DNA from: Malania oleifera
Taxonomy: Eukaryota > Streptophyta > Magnoliopsida > Santalales > Ximeniaceae
Direction: 5' to 3'
NCBI RefSeq assembly: GCF_029873635.1
Contig: NC_080422.1
Span: forward strand, 1,902,001-1,966,000
DNA: 64,000 nt
Shown here: piece after piece, positions 39,558-51,180 of the stretch
How the letters are laid out: each line of letters starts with the position of its first letter
How positions within the stretch are numbered: position 1 is the first letter of the stretch
The notes under the pieces: generated by a model
Databases searched by the model: none
Seen by the model: the letters and a program-made list of their open reading frames with translations, nothing else
What the model was told of the DNA's origin: nothing
Translations under genes and position numbers: made by a program

Positions 39558-40072
39558 TTACTGAGAAAGTTGGAGGACTCATCTTATAAAACAACCCAAT
39601 CGAACTACCATGGCCTGCCAATGGACCACCCGCTTCCTTCGAACTCCTAACAATTTCTGCCATAACTTGCTGTGCCACACTACGTAAGACGGCATCTGAA
39701 TCACTACCCGTAGTGCCTGAGGGTCCACCACCCTCACTCCCACTAGAGTGGGCACTATTGCCACCAAGGCCCATCCTGAAAAACAAGTAACTTAAATCAA
39801 AAACTCCTTTTCTAGACATATCACTCAACTCGTATAATATATTCTCCTAATTAACTCGTCACTCCTGATCTTAACTCAAGGTTCAATCCTGCAACCTAGA
39901 TACCCAACCCGATGATAGTTTACCATGACTTTCCTGAAATCGTCACCCCAAGAAAATCACACAAACCACCACGGAAGTCTGACATCTAGACTACAAAACT
40001 AGACCTCAAATCCCCTTATCGTATACTCTGGTATTATTACTGCTGCACTCTAGAGTCTATAGAACCTAGTAT
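39558..40072 (-). pseudogene. gypsy gag N-terminus and 5' leader, fragment
   Basis: The minus frame reads MSDMSRKGVFDLSYLFF...MSPPTFSVSL and is about 90% alike by eye to 46246-46510. Only the first part of gag remains; it ends at the junction with the family B LTR. The leader continues to the primer-binding site at 40077-40089. Confidence 0.75.
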
Positions 40073-40076
40073 CCTA

Positions 40077-40089
40077 GGCTCTGATACCA
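40077..40089 (-). other. primer-binding site, initiator tRNA-Met type
   Basis: The minus strand reads TGGTATCAGAGCC, placed four bases from the end of the LTR at 40093. Confidence 0.85.
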
Positions 40090-40092
40090 AAC

Positions 40093-41774
40093 TCTAACGA
40101 CTTCAATTTATTAACATAAAATGTTACATAATAAATAGAAAAGTCAACCCGAACTTGTGGGTAACGGGGACTCCTATCAATCACAGCGGAAACCTAAGCA
40201 GCAGCAAGTATAAAATCTCAACCATCCAACCATAAAACATAATACCAGAGTTTACTACAACATCATAATACTGTATTTATTCACATTCTCATAAACATCA
40301 AAATACCTCTAGGATCAAACACAAAAATAATTTTGACCCTAGTACAAAATCTTACCCTCATAGCAGGGTAATATCACGGACTCAATGGCGGTTACGACCT
40401 GCCGGTCACTCAGGGGCTCCTGAAAAATTAATTAATGTTGGGCGTGAGACACATCTCAGTAAGGGAAAATAAACTAAATACAGTTGTGTGGTAACATGAA
40501 CATTTAATGCAATTATACATATACAATACATTTCATATTTTCGTAAACGTTCATCATATCATACTAAAAAATCACGTACTTTCATATTTTCTTATAAGTC
40601 ATATCATACATAAAACTTCTGTTATAACTGATAATATTGAAAACGTACCCAGGATGAATAGCTAGCTAATGTCATGTATTACCCCCCATGACAGGTTGTG
40701 CAGCCCTAAGGCGGGACCTGGCTAGCCGACCACTACCGAGTCAAATATGTCTGTAAGTACGATGGGCCCGCCGCACCTTGGTCCGGATTGCCAAGTGGAC
40801 GTCTACAACTCTACACTGAAAGTCACATCGACTATCCATCTCCCACCCCTTCGTGGGATGGTTAGCATAAGTTTGAACATAGATATATGATCTATATAGC
40901 TATGGTACCGAGCTCCTGAACTGAACTAAACTAACATCCGGGTTCTGATAACTTATAATATATAATCATATAGCATCTTTCATAATTGCATAAATATGGT
41001 CTTGTGCCAAATCTTTTATATATCATGGCCTTACGCCGAACATTTCATAAATTACGGCCTTACGCTGAGCATATCATAATTACGGCCTTGTGCCGAACAT
41101 ATCATAATTACAGCCTTGCGCTGAACATATCATTCTGAAAATAACTTATTTATCATGTATTTCAACATTGTAATGTATTGTACTCTTTCATAATTTCTCA
41201 AAACGTATTCCATTTGTATATTTGTCATATCATGATATTCTTCCATGTAAAATAATATTCATGCCGCACATTTGCTGTATAAAACCATACATTATGTTCT
41301 AAAATCATTGTTTCTGGCATCTCATACATATATATACATTTCAACATAGTAATAGTATTTTCTCAAACGTACATTTCCTTCGCATTATATAGATATAATG
41401 TATGCTTTTCCTGAAAATAAGTTTTCTCATAAATAACAATAATTTGCAAGAAAGCAACTGCTTTAGTTTATTCCCTTACCTGGCTACTGAGAAAGTCCCT
41501 AAAATATCCCGGTCTAACCCTCGTAGGATTTCCTGATCAATACCTTGAAACTGAAAACTCCCAGTATTAAACTTCAGTATTTCTATGTGTATATCATTTC
41601 CTATAACTACTGTAAGACCAAATTTGGCTTAAAAAGTCTTACCTCAACTTAGGAATGATTTCCAACTTGCTTTCACCAACGATCCGCTCTAGCAGATTTG
41701 GAGAGAACTTCCTTAGGAGCGTCGTGATGACTTCAGATTGTCGATTCGGCGTAAATCTGGCCCAAAATCAATGA

Positions 41775-41812
<38 letters not shown>

Positions 41813-42163
41813 TTAGCTTAATTGTGAATTTAAAACTTGAATTTTTGATATTTATAGAACAGGGGATTCGTCGACCAGCCACGTCATTCGTCGAAGAATC
41901 CTTTAATAATTTTATCGACGAAATTCAGTCCTCATCGACGAAATTCAGTCGGCTCAAAACCTCTCTTGGTCTTTCTTCATTGAGGAAATTTAGTCTTCGT
42001 CGATGAATTCTCTTAAACCCTCGTCGACGAAGCCCTGATGATTCCCCTCGGTTATTCCTTCCAAAGTGCAATGTCGTCGACGAAGTCGACTTCCTCCTTC
42101 TGTTACTGTTTCTATTTCTCTTCCTTTTTATTATTTAAATTCCATTTTATTCGAGTTGTCACA
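40093..42163 (-). repeat. family A gypsy LTR shared by two internal regions
   Basis: It has a primer-binding site and gag on its left (5' LTR role) and a polypurine tract followed by integrase on its right (3' LTR role). In minus orientation: U3 with CGTCGACGA words (about 41868-42090), TATAAATA (41849-41856), a GA tract (about 41772-41805), CCAGGTAAGGGAATAAAC (41465-41482), a CGGCCTTACGCTGA minisatellite (41025-41130), and CATCTCAGTAAGGGAAAA...GTGTGG (40452-40490). Confidence 0.85.
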
Positions 42164-42175
42164 TTCTCCCCTCCT
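42164..42175 (-). other. polypurine tract of the family A element
   Basis: The minus strand reads AGGAGGGGAGAA, then TGTGACA (LTR start). Confidence 0.8.
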
Positions 42176-42392
42176 TATTCACGTAATTTATCATTTCTTA
42201 GTAGGCAAAATGGTCTACTTATTTTATTACTCACCCTCACTTATGGCAGAGGAACACCGTGGTTACATCTTAAGTCCTGGGAGATTACATATACCAAAAG
42301 AAAATTTCCCTCGAAACTAAAAGATCACATACTAACTAAAGTATTACATGTACATGTAAAAGAAATATTACATATTTACTCACATTCCTTAA

Positions 42393-43540
42393 TCACATAT
42401 GGACTTCTTGGAATAATTGCGGATATTTCTGTCTGATTTGTTCCTCGAGTTCCCAAGAAGCTTCTTCTATCACATGATTCCTCCATAGAACTTTTACCAG
42501 AGGAATCTTTTTACTACGTAATTCATGTTCCCTTCTGTCCAGAATCTGCACCGGTACCTCCTCATAAACTAGTGAATCACTGAGCTCTATCTTACCATAG
42601 CTGATAATATGAGAAGGATCTGGGACGTATTTCCTCAACATAGATACGTGGAATACGTCATGTATTCTGGATAGTGTAGGTGGTAAAGCTAGCCTGTATG
42701 CCACCGGCCCCACTTTCTCTAAAATCTTAAATAAACCGATAAATCTAGGGCTAAGTTTACCCTTCTTACCAAACCTTATAACTCCTTTCAACGGAGCTAT
42801 CTTCAGAAATATGTGGTCACCCACATCAAACTCGAAATTCCTGCGGCAATTGTCGACATAACTCTTCTGTCGGCTCTGAGCTGCACTGATTCTTTTCCTG
42901 ATGAGTCAAACCTTATCGTACGCCTGTTGTACCATCTCTGGACCCACAACTCGTTGCTCACCAATCTCATCCCAATACAAAGGAGATCGACATCTCCTAC
43001 CGTAAAGTGCCTCAAATGGTGCTATGCCAATACTGGACTGGTAACTATTATTATACACGAACTCCACCAGTGGCATGAACTGAGTCCAGCTACCCCCAAA
43101 ATCTAATACACATGCACGAAGCATATCTTCTAGTATCTGCATCGTCCTCTTAGTCTGTCCGTCTGACTGAGGATGGAATGGTGTGCTAAACGATAACTGA
43201 GACCCTAGAGCCTCTTGCAAACTCCTCCAAACTCGTGACGTGAATCGCGAGTCTCGATCTAACACAATAGATATAGGCACCCCATAAGAATGAACTCTCT
43301 TCTAGACGTAAATCTCTGCCAATCGGTTGAGGGAATGGCTGATCTTGATAAGGAGAAAATGAGCAAACTTAGTCAATCGGTCTACTATCACCCAAATCGC
43401 ATTCTAGCCATGCGATGTCGACGGCAACCCTGAAACAAAATCTATGGCCTTCCGGCCTCTGGTGCTCAGCTTTTACCTGCTGGCACGTCAAGCACTAGGC
43501 TACATACTCGACAATCTCCCTCTTCATTCCACTCCACCAG
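42393..43540 (-). pseudogene. gypsy pol 3' part: integrase core and C-terminal/chromodomain-like region
   Basis: Integrase joins element cDNA to the host chromosome. The frame at 43280-42906 has the core signatures DRDSRFTSRVWRSLQEALG and HPQSDGQT. The frame at 42824-42393 has the GDHIFLK...GPVAYRLALPP...VFHVSMLRKY domain and a chromodomain-like tail ending WELEEQIRQKYPQLF, typical of Tekay/Del chromoviruses. Stops separate the blocks, and the N-terminal side breaks at about 43540, where a plus-strand LTR fragment abuts. Reverse transcriptase and RNase H are absent. Confidence 0.85.
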
Positions 43541-43544
43541 TAAA

Positions 43545-43547
43545 ACT

Positions 43548-43602
<55 letters not shown>

Positions 43603-45224
43603 GTCCCTCTCTCACTTCTCTCTTCGTTTTCGGGCCTGTTCCTTGTCGGATCGAAGATCGGAGGCTACCACGATGCTCCTGGCAGAGTTCTCTGCAAGTC
43701 TGCTGGAGCAGATCGTTGGGAAAACGAAGTTGGAATTCATCCCAAATTCAGGGTAAGGCCTTTTAGCCCATTTTTGGCCTTATGACAGTTATAGGAAATG
43801 ATGTAGGCAAAGAAATACTGACATTCTTTTTTGACAAATATTGTTTTCAGGGTGTTGTGTAGGAGGCCCTGCGGGTGTTAGGCCAGTAAACCATAGGGGC
43901 TTTTTAGTAGTCAGTAAGGGAAATATGCTATGTTAGGAAATTTTGAAATATTATACAGTTTATTTAATTATGAAAATTATGTATTAAAGTATAGTGTGGC
44001 TTGAGAATATGAATATAATACGGGGGTATATTTTATGAATTTTAGTACCATGATTATACGAATTTTACTACCATGATTTTATGAATTTCAGTATCATGAT
44101 TTTATGAATTTTAGTACCATGATTATATGAATCTCAATACCATGATTATATGAATTTCAGTATTATGATTATGCAGTTTTTAGTATTATGATTATGCACT
44201 TCTTAGTATCATGACGTATGAATTACAAATCAGCTATCAGATCCATGGTTAGTATCGCCTATTTAGAATCATAGTAAATCAAATAGTTGTATATAGAGAT
44301 ATAATATATAATATCAGACCCTGTTGGACTATGTGAATACAGAGCACAGTACTATTGCTACAGATATTATGTTATGTTATAAGTGCAACCACCTATTTAG
44401 ATAATACGTGATAGTAGGTCGAACACCTAAGCCCTTGACGTGGACAGGCTCCCCATCAGATATGGGTTGAGGTGGGCAGATCAAACCGATGGAGTATAGT
44501 GATTTCCTGGTTGGCCAGCCAGGGTAAATCTTACTTACTGGCCACACAACCTTGTCATAAGGGGTTAAATCAGACACCACAGATAGCTTTTGTTTTTTTT
44601 TTTTACACAAGGAAGCTGTCAGTTACTATAATATGTATAGATTTAGAATGACAGGGAACATATTATATATATAATAGAATATTGTGAATAGTAACCTTAC
44701 AATATTGGTTATTAATGCAATACATGGCAAGGGGGTGAATTTTATGATTAATACTGTAATTACTATTCAGTTATACATGTTATATGAAAATAGATTTCAT
44801 AATACTGTAACACATTTGTCACAAACTAGTAATAGTATATTTCGTCTTACTGAGCATTGACTCATCCCATTGTTGAATCATTTTTCAGGTGATCCAGGTA
44901 GGCGAGCAGAGCAGGCTTGCAGATAGAGGGGCTTTGGTAGTGCCCTGTCAGTGAAGTGAGTATTGTGGTGGATTTTGTATATCCTAGCATAGTTGAGGGT
45001 ATTCTGGGAACAAATATATGTGTATATTTTGGGAAACATGTTAGTACTCTGGTATTGTTTGGTATTGTATGGTGTTATATATATATATTTACTTATGGTT
45101 ATGTCTGTGTGATTTCTGTTTCTCGCTGCTTAGATTAATGATTGGATTTATTCCCCCATTTGGTATTAGAGCATGTTAGATTATCATAGTAAAAAAAAAA
45201 TAGTTTATTAAGCAGGTCGTTACA
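43545..45224 (+). repeat. family A LTR fragment lacking its U3, inserted or joined in pol
   Basis: Starts inside the CT leader and ends AAGCAGGTCGTTACA. It closely follows 25396-27012, including CTGGCAGAGTTCTCTGCA, GGGTAAGGCCTTTTAG, the TACCATGATTATACGAA minisatellite (about 44041-44200) and CGTCTTACTGAGCATTG (44845-44861). The palindrome array and TATA box are missing. Confidence 0.85.
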
Positions 45225-46510
45225 TCACCACTAATAGTTCAACATCTAATGATTGCGTTTCCGCCCTACATAATTTAACACATCCCCAGGATACAAACGA
45301 GTGTGTGGCACCAGAATCAAAAAGTATAATAACTTTAAATGAAAACATACTAACAGTACCTGTTACCATGTTGCCGGCCGCCTCAGCATCGCCCGACATC
45401 AAAACAAAAACCCTAGTTGTGGCCATATTCCTCTGCTAGCCTCCACGTGGCGCCTGGTAACCTCCTTGTGCAGGTCTAGGAACAGGAGCAAGAGCAGCTC
45501 AAATCTGTGTCAGACACTCCCTCATCATATGTCCTGGCTCCCCGCACCTGTAACAGACACCTCGCCCTGCACGACACTCTCCTGGGTGCCTTTTCCCACA
45601 AGTCGGGCAAATTGGAGATGGTTGTACACCTTGGAAACCGCGATTTCCGATCTCCTGTCTCTGGTCCCTATAGAAGCCACCTCTCTTCCATGAACCACGT
45701 ACAATCCCTTGCTAGGAACCAGAAGGTGTGGATATCTTCTTCTGCCTCTGCTCCTCAGCCTCCAATTGCTCACCAATCTCTGCTGTAGTGGCTCTATCCA
45801 CTAGCTCAGCAAAATCCTGCAACTTCAGAATCGATACCTACTTATAAATTTCTCTCCTCAGGCCTCTCTCAAATTGTCGTACCTTCTTCGCTTCATCTAG
45901 AATGATGTACGGGGTGAAGCGAGATAGCTTGATGAACCTCACCGTGTACTGCTGTATTGATAGCTGTCCCTACTTCAAATTCAGGAACTCCTCAATCTTA
46001 GTATCCCTGTAAGAGGCTAAAAAATACCTGTCGAAGAATATTTCTTTAAACGCTCCCACTTAATCTCCATAGGTATAGTCCTCTGCTGCCCTAAAAGTGT
46101 CACTGTTGACCACCATCTCTCGGCCTCCCCAGTCAGTCTATAGGTGGCAAACAACACCTTCTGCTCCTCTAAATACTGCAGCACTGCAAATATTTTCTCT
46201 ATCTCCTGCATCCAGTTCTTAGCAACTGCAAGATCTCTCCCTCCTGAGAAAGTTGGAGGACTCATTTTAATAAACTTCTCAATCGAACTACCATGGCCTG
46301 CCGATGGACCACCCGGTTCTTCGAACTCCTAGCAATTTCTGCCATAACCTGCTGTGCCACACTACGTAAGACGACATTTGAATCACTACCCGCACCGCCT
46401 GAGGGTCCAGCACCCTCACTCCCACTAGCGTGGGCACTATTTCCAACAAGGTCCATCCTGAAAAACAAGTAACTTAACTCAAAACCTCCTTTTCTAGACA
46501 TATCACTCAA
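45225..46510 (-). pseudogene. gypsy protease and gag, degenerate
   Basis: From the N-terminus (right): gag start [17 protein letters not shown] (46510), [18 protein letters not shown]...EAERWW (46265-46130), and a zinc knuckle CYRCGEPGHMMREC near 45513-45560 preceded by CPTCGKRHPGEC. The aspartic protease motif ILFDSGATHSFVS is near 45290-45330. Frames are broken between these blocks. Protease is followed (leftward) by the LTR fragment and then integrase, so the middle of pol is gone. Confidence 0.85.
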
Positions 46511-46687
46511 CTCATATAATATATTCTCCTAATTAACTCGTCAGTCCTGATCTTAACTCAAGGTTCAATCCTGCAACCTAGATACCCGACCCGACGATAG
46601 TTTACCATGACTTTCCTGAAATCATCACCCCAGGAAAATCACACAAACCACCACGGAAGCCCTGCATCTAGACTACAAAATATCCTA
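46511..46687 (-). other. gypsy leader with deleted primer-binding site
   Basis: Matches 39829-39995 up to GACTACAAAA, then jumps to TATCCTAG and LTR sequence. The primer-binding site and the 3' ~1.35 kb of the adjoining LTR are deleted. Confidence 0.65.
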
Positions 46688-47022
46688 GTTTGCAAGAAAG
46701 TAACTGCTTTAGTTTATTCCCTTACCTGGCTACTAAGAAAGCCCCTAAAATATCCTAGTCTAACCCCCGTAGGATTTCTTGATCAATACCCTGAAATTAA
46801 AAACTCCCAATATTAAACTTCAGTATTTCTATGTGTATATCATTTCCTATAACTACCGCAAGACCAAATTCGGCTTAAAAAGCCTTACCTCAACAGCTTA
46901 GATGAGTCCCAACATGCCTTTTTCACCCAACGGCCGCTCTGGCAGATTTGGAGAGAACTTCCCTAGGAGCGTCATGGTGACTTCGGATTGTCGATCCAGT
47001 GTAAATCTGGCCCAAAATCAAT

Positions 47023-47056
<34 letters not shown>

Positions 47057-47283
47057 CGAAGGGGGGGGGAGAGAGGAGAGAGGAGAGAGGAGAGAGTTAA
47101 CTTAATTTTTAATATTTATAGAACAAGGGATTCGTCGACGAGCCACGTCATTCATTGAAGAATGCTTTAATAATTTTGTCAACGAAACTCAGTCCTCATC
47201 GACGAAATTCCATCGGCTCAAAACCTCTCTCGGTATTTCTTCGTCGACGAAATTCAATTTTTGTCAACGAATTCTCTTAAACC
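46688..47283 (-). repeat. family A LTR fragment (R to U3), both ends missing
   Basis: Corresponds to 41445-42020 of the LTR at 40093-42163: TTCCCTTACCTGGCTACT (46718-46735), a GA tract (47026-47054), a TATA-like TATTTATAG near 47113-47121 and CGTCGACGA words (47133-47275). It ends at CTCTTAAACC, then family B gag begins. Confidence 0.8.
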
Positions 47284-48100
47284 TGACAGCATATCTTTGC
47301 ACCGTCATAGTTCCCTGCGTCAGGCCTGAGAACTCATCGGCCTTCACATCCTTAGTGGAGACGGGAAAGTATCTCTAAAAAAATACCTCTTTAAAGCGGC
47401 CCCACGTCATACTAGATGGACCAACTCTTTGCCTCTCAAGAAGACTCACCGATCGTCTCACAAAGACCTTGCCCCCCCCCCAGACAGCTGGGAAGAGTAG
47501 CGTACAAGTACCTTCTGCTTCCAGTGAAGTGGGGACTTCCAACACTCACTCTGTGATTTTCTCGAACCCAGCCTCCACCATTAGCGAATCAGGTCCTCCC
47601 GTGAAATGTAGGCGGGTGACATGGCGTGTAACCTCTCGATGGTTACACCCCGATCAGTGGAGAGCTATTTTTGCGTCTCCTAACTACTACGTGCCCAATC
47701 TGCTGGATCACCGTCTTGCCACAAACCACGAGACACAGAAAGGACCAATCGCTTGCCGTACTTATCGGAGCCCATCTCAAGTTATTATCCTTGGGCTCCA
47801 TTTTAAACAGATATAGCCATCGTAGAATTCCTATATCATAGACCGTTAACCGCAACACTAAACCTACTATGTCACTATTACTCTCACAAGTCTAAGCTGC
47901 CCCGTCCCACCAACATGAACCATCAATGTTTGCCTTGACCCTTATACAGATTCGTAATCCCAGGAAAAAACACGTAAATACCACCGACAAATCCTGGCCT
48001 AGCAATAGAACAACACCTCGACAACACTACCCCATTCCTACATCCTATACTCTGTATGTACAATCAATACTCCTGACCAGTCGACAAGACATAAAACCTG
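47284..48100 (-). pseudogene. family B gypsy gag remnant
   Basis: On the minus strand, 47410-47284 reads WGRFKEVFF, stop, RYFPVSTKDVKADEFSGL and TQGTMTVQRYA, a conserved part of plant gypsy gag. The remainder toward 48100 is decayed leader or gag with a C-run near 47472-47481. It belongs to the element whose 5' LTR is at 48121-50173. Confidence 0.7.
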
Positions 48101-48118
48101 GTTAGCTCAGTATACCAA
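48101..48118 (-). other. degenerate primer-binding site of the family B element
   Basis: The minus strand reads TTGGTATACTGAGCTAAC next to the LTR, compared with TGGTATCAGAGC in intact copies. Confidence 0.6.
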
Positions 48119-48120
48119 GC

Positions 48121-49756
48121 TGTCACCGTCCCCGAACCGCAGATGGGTCCCGGTGTGAATATAGTACCTAACCTATTCTGTATCATTCAAACATACAGAA
48201 AACAATTACAATAAGAGGGTCAACCCTGTGGGGTACAAAATGCCCCTATACACATACACATATCCATCATAATAGTAGTTACGCAGCGAAGAAGCTCTGT
48301 TTATTATAACAACATACCATACCAGAGTCAGACAAAGCTAGGAGTACACGAACCCATACAATACTAGGTATACAATCCTATAAATAATGTTACATACTCC
48401 GGGTGTCTACAAAACCATCACGGACATCCATGAGTTACAAAAAATCCTTGTACCTAATCAGGTACGACAGCAGCTAATGACACCCCCCCTTCGATTGATA
48501 GGATGCTAATTACGGCTACTGATGAGACGAAAACATTGTACGTCATTTGGGTGAGACACCTCTTAGTAAGGAAGAAAGCAGGTTTATATTAGTGTGTGGA
48601 TACCAGGGTTATTTTACGCCAAACTAGTAACACTATACAAAGCAATACAATTCAAAAAACATTTTCCATACGTCCATATGTTCCAGTATTTTTCACAAAT
48701 GCATTCCAATACATAGATACCCAAAACATACGGTTCAGTGGTACACACTACACAACTACGCTATGAAACCCGAAGCTTCACAGTGATTTACATTGCCAAA
48801 TACGATGTAGCTCACATTAGTGACGCAACTACTCACCATAAACCCAAATTTCCAACAGTGCGAACATTGCCAAACAAAATACTCCATGAAACTTGAACTT
48901 CATAGTGATTACAACACCCCTCGGTGGCTAGCCGAGATACGTAGTGATATTTCACACCCTCGGATATAGAGTCGGATACTTTCACCCATGGTTTTAACAT
49001 CGGTACATGGCACAGCGTACGGTAATTAGCCGCCACATAGCTGTTTCGACGTATGGTAATTAGTCGCCACTAGCCGATTTCACAAAACCTGGAATCATTT
49101 TGGAGCTCACACTCCTATACATATCAGCGTACGGTAATTAGCCGCCACATAGCTATTTTACAAAATGCCTGAAAGGTACATACACATATATCCACACTTA
49201 TTTGGTTACGAAAATCATATCGTTCCATTCAAGTAGATAATATTTTATACAAATATGGATAACATTCATCTCAATAATACAGTTTAAAAAAAATCAACAG
49301 TTTTCCAAACAAAGCAGAGATGATACCCGAAATCCCCAAATTTTTTCAAAAACTGTAACCCAAAAATCTCGTATTTTTACCCGATAGATTTCCCCAAATA
49401 AGTTATCAAAACATACATACTATCGTAGCCTATAAGCGTACCAATCCCGATTTCGAAAATAAACTAATATAAACAAAATCCCCTTACCTTAACCCGAATC
49501 TTAACTACGAACTCTACGGTCCCCAAAACTACGAACCGAGACTCTCAAACCTACAAACCACAATACAATACATGCTTACAATTCGTAGTAGTACACATAT
49601 TCTGAATCAGAAATGAAAATTGAGCCTTACCTCGATTTTAGCCCGAAACCCGAAAACGCTTAAAACGAGATTCCGATCCGCTGGAAACGTAGAGAATCCT
49701 TCCCTGATCCTCGTAGTAATGTTTGATTTATGAATCAAGTGACGAATGATGAAGAA

Positions 49757-49795
<39 letters not shown>

Positions 49796-50173
49796 AAGAG
49801 AGAGAGAGAGAGAGAGTTCTTCAAGTTCTAGAGAGAGAGGGAGAGGATATTTCAAGATTACTTAACTTAGAAGTAATGGAAACTGATATTTATAACCCTT
49901 GACTCGGCTACCCTCGTCAATGAATTGGCGTCCTCATCGACGAGTCTGCCATTACATTCGTCGACAAGATGGTGGCCTCGTCGACGAGCCGAGGTTCCAG
50001 ATTTTTCCCAAAATCCCTCGGGATCTCCTTGTCGAGGAGACACTGAATTTCGTCGCCGAGAATAGAAGGGACTTTGTCAACAAATTCCAACTTCGTTGAC
50101 GAAGCCTACCCAAATTACCACTTTACCCTTCTTTCCAATATTAAATCCACATACCACAGTTCGGATTCTTACA
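48121..50173 (-). repeat. right (5') LTR of the family B element
   Basis: The plus strand runs TGTCACCGTCCCCGAACCG...GGATTCTTACA, homologous to 10581-12431. In minus orientation: CGTCGACGA words in U3 (about 49912-50105), TATAAATA (49887-49894), two GA tracts (49757-49822), AGGTAAGGGGAT near 49481-49494, the CTCTTAGTAAGG block (48559-48570) and the GTAATTAGCCGCCACATAG repeats. Confidence 0.85.
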
Positions 50174-50360
50174 ACTATTTTGGAAAATGAATTGTTAATT
50201 TAAAGTATGTGAAAATGAAATATGATATTTTTCCAGTAGTTATTATGTTATAAATATTAGATGAAAATTGTGTGGCATGAGAAATATGATATAACGGTTT
50301 TATACTGAAAATGTAATTGAAAATTGGGAAATATGATTTGCGCTGAGGAAAATGAGATTA

Positions 50361-50400
<40 letters not shown>

Positions 50401-51180
50401 TATATATATAGTGAACTATTTTATACAGAAATGAAGTTATGGAAATTTAATTATGTTTTATATACATAATTGTGATGAAATGAGATTTTTTATATGGAAA
50501 TGATGAAAATGGCATACAGGATGATTTTATAGAAAAACAAAGAAATGAGATGTATATATATATGTGCAATTTACAAGGAAATAATGAAATGTGGTATATT
50601 AATATGTTTTATTAAGAAATGTTGAAATACGTGAGATATGATTAGACGACTAATGAGAATAAATGTATATACAGAAAATGATGAAATACAGTACATTGTG
50701 ATGTGCATGAAGTTTTGAATATGAAGTGTGAATACAAACTTTGAAAAACTAAATGTGCACTACTGCAATTGAGAATATTGAAATGTGCATATGGAAATTG
50801 TGGAGGAATGAATACCTGATGGACTGTTGTTTGATAGAGACACGGTAAACGATTGCTAGTACGAGTCGATAGGGGCAACCATAGTCTCATGGAGAGTGTG
50901 GCGAGATAGTCGAATGGACCTGTGAAGGGTTGTGATGCCCTCCTGAGGTTTGGACTAGGATTGGGTAGGCCATTCGAATGGGCAGTGGAGCCCAATGATG
51001 ATTGTGCCAGTTGGTAAAAGTGGTCAGGATATAGTCATCTGAAAGCCTGCCCCTGACGGCAATTTCTCTACAAAAATAGGATGGGAGACAGTGAGGAGTA
51101 GAAGTGACAATTTTGAGTGGAATGACTGGTTTTGACATTATTTATTGCCGAGAAGAATCTCAGTGTGTTTATGGAAAGTC
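50174..51180 (+). repeat. probable LTR remainder (segment 3 of the interrupted copy), decayed
   Basis: After the ACTAT flank the sequence continues in the style of a plus-strand LTR body (GTGTGGCATGAG, ATGAAAT repeats, a GC-richer block at 50820-51080). An (AT)n run lies at about 50365-50410. The 3' boundary is not clear. No coding region is supported. Confidence 0.4.

Larger units (their letters stand above)
38218..50173 (-). mobile_element. family B gypsy element with nested and recombined family A element inside
   Basis: The left LTR starts TGTCACGCCTCGAACC (38218) and the right LTR ends GGATTCTTACA (50173). Flanks GCTAT (38213-38217) and ACTAT (50174-50178) match at four of five bases, and the interrupted LTR resumes afterwards. 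Just left of the right LTR is a primer-binding site, followed leftward by gag remains of this element (47284-48100). The middle (39558-47283) is family A sequence. Confidence 0.65.

Noticed and set aside
47469..47816. 115-residue plus-strand reading frame
   Set aside because: Antisense to a decayed gag and leader region of the family B element; no recognisable motif.
50683..50700. GTACA as a possible target duplication closing the LTR opened at 28756 (left flank GTACA at 28751-28755)
   Set aside because: The preceding AAATACA is a poor LTR end, the TTACTGAG block would be missing, and a 5-mer match is expected by chance over this distance.
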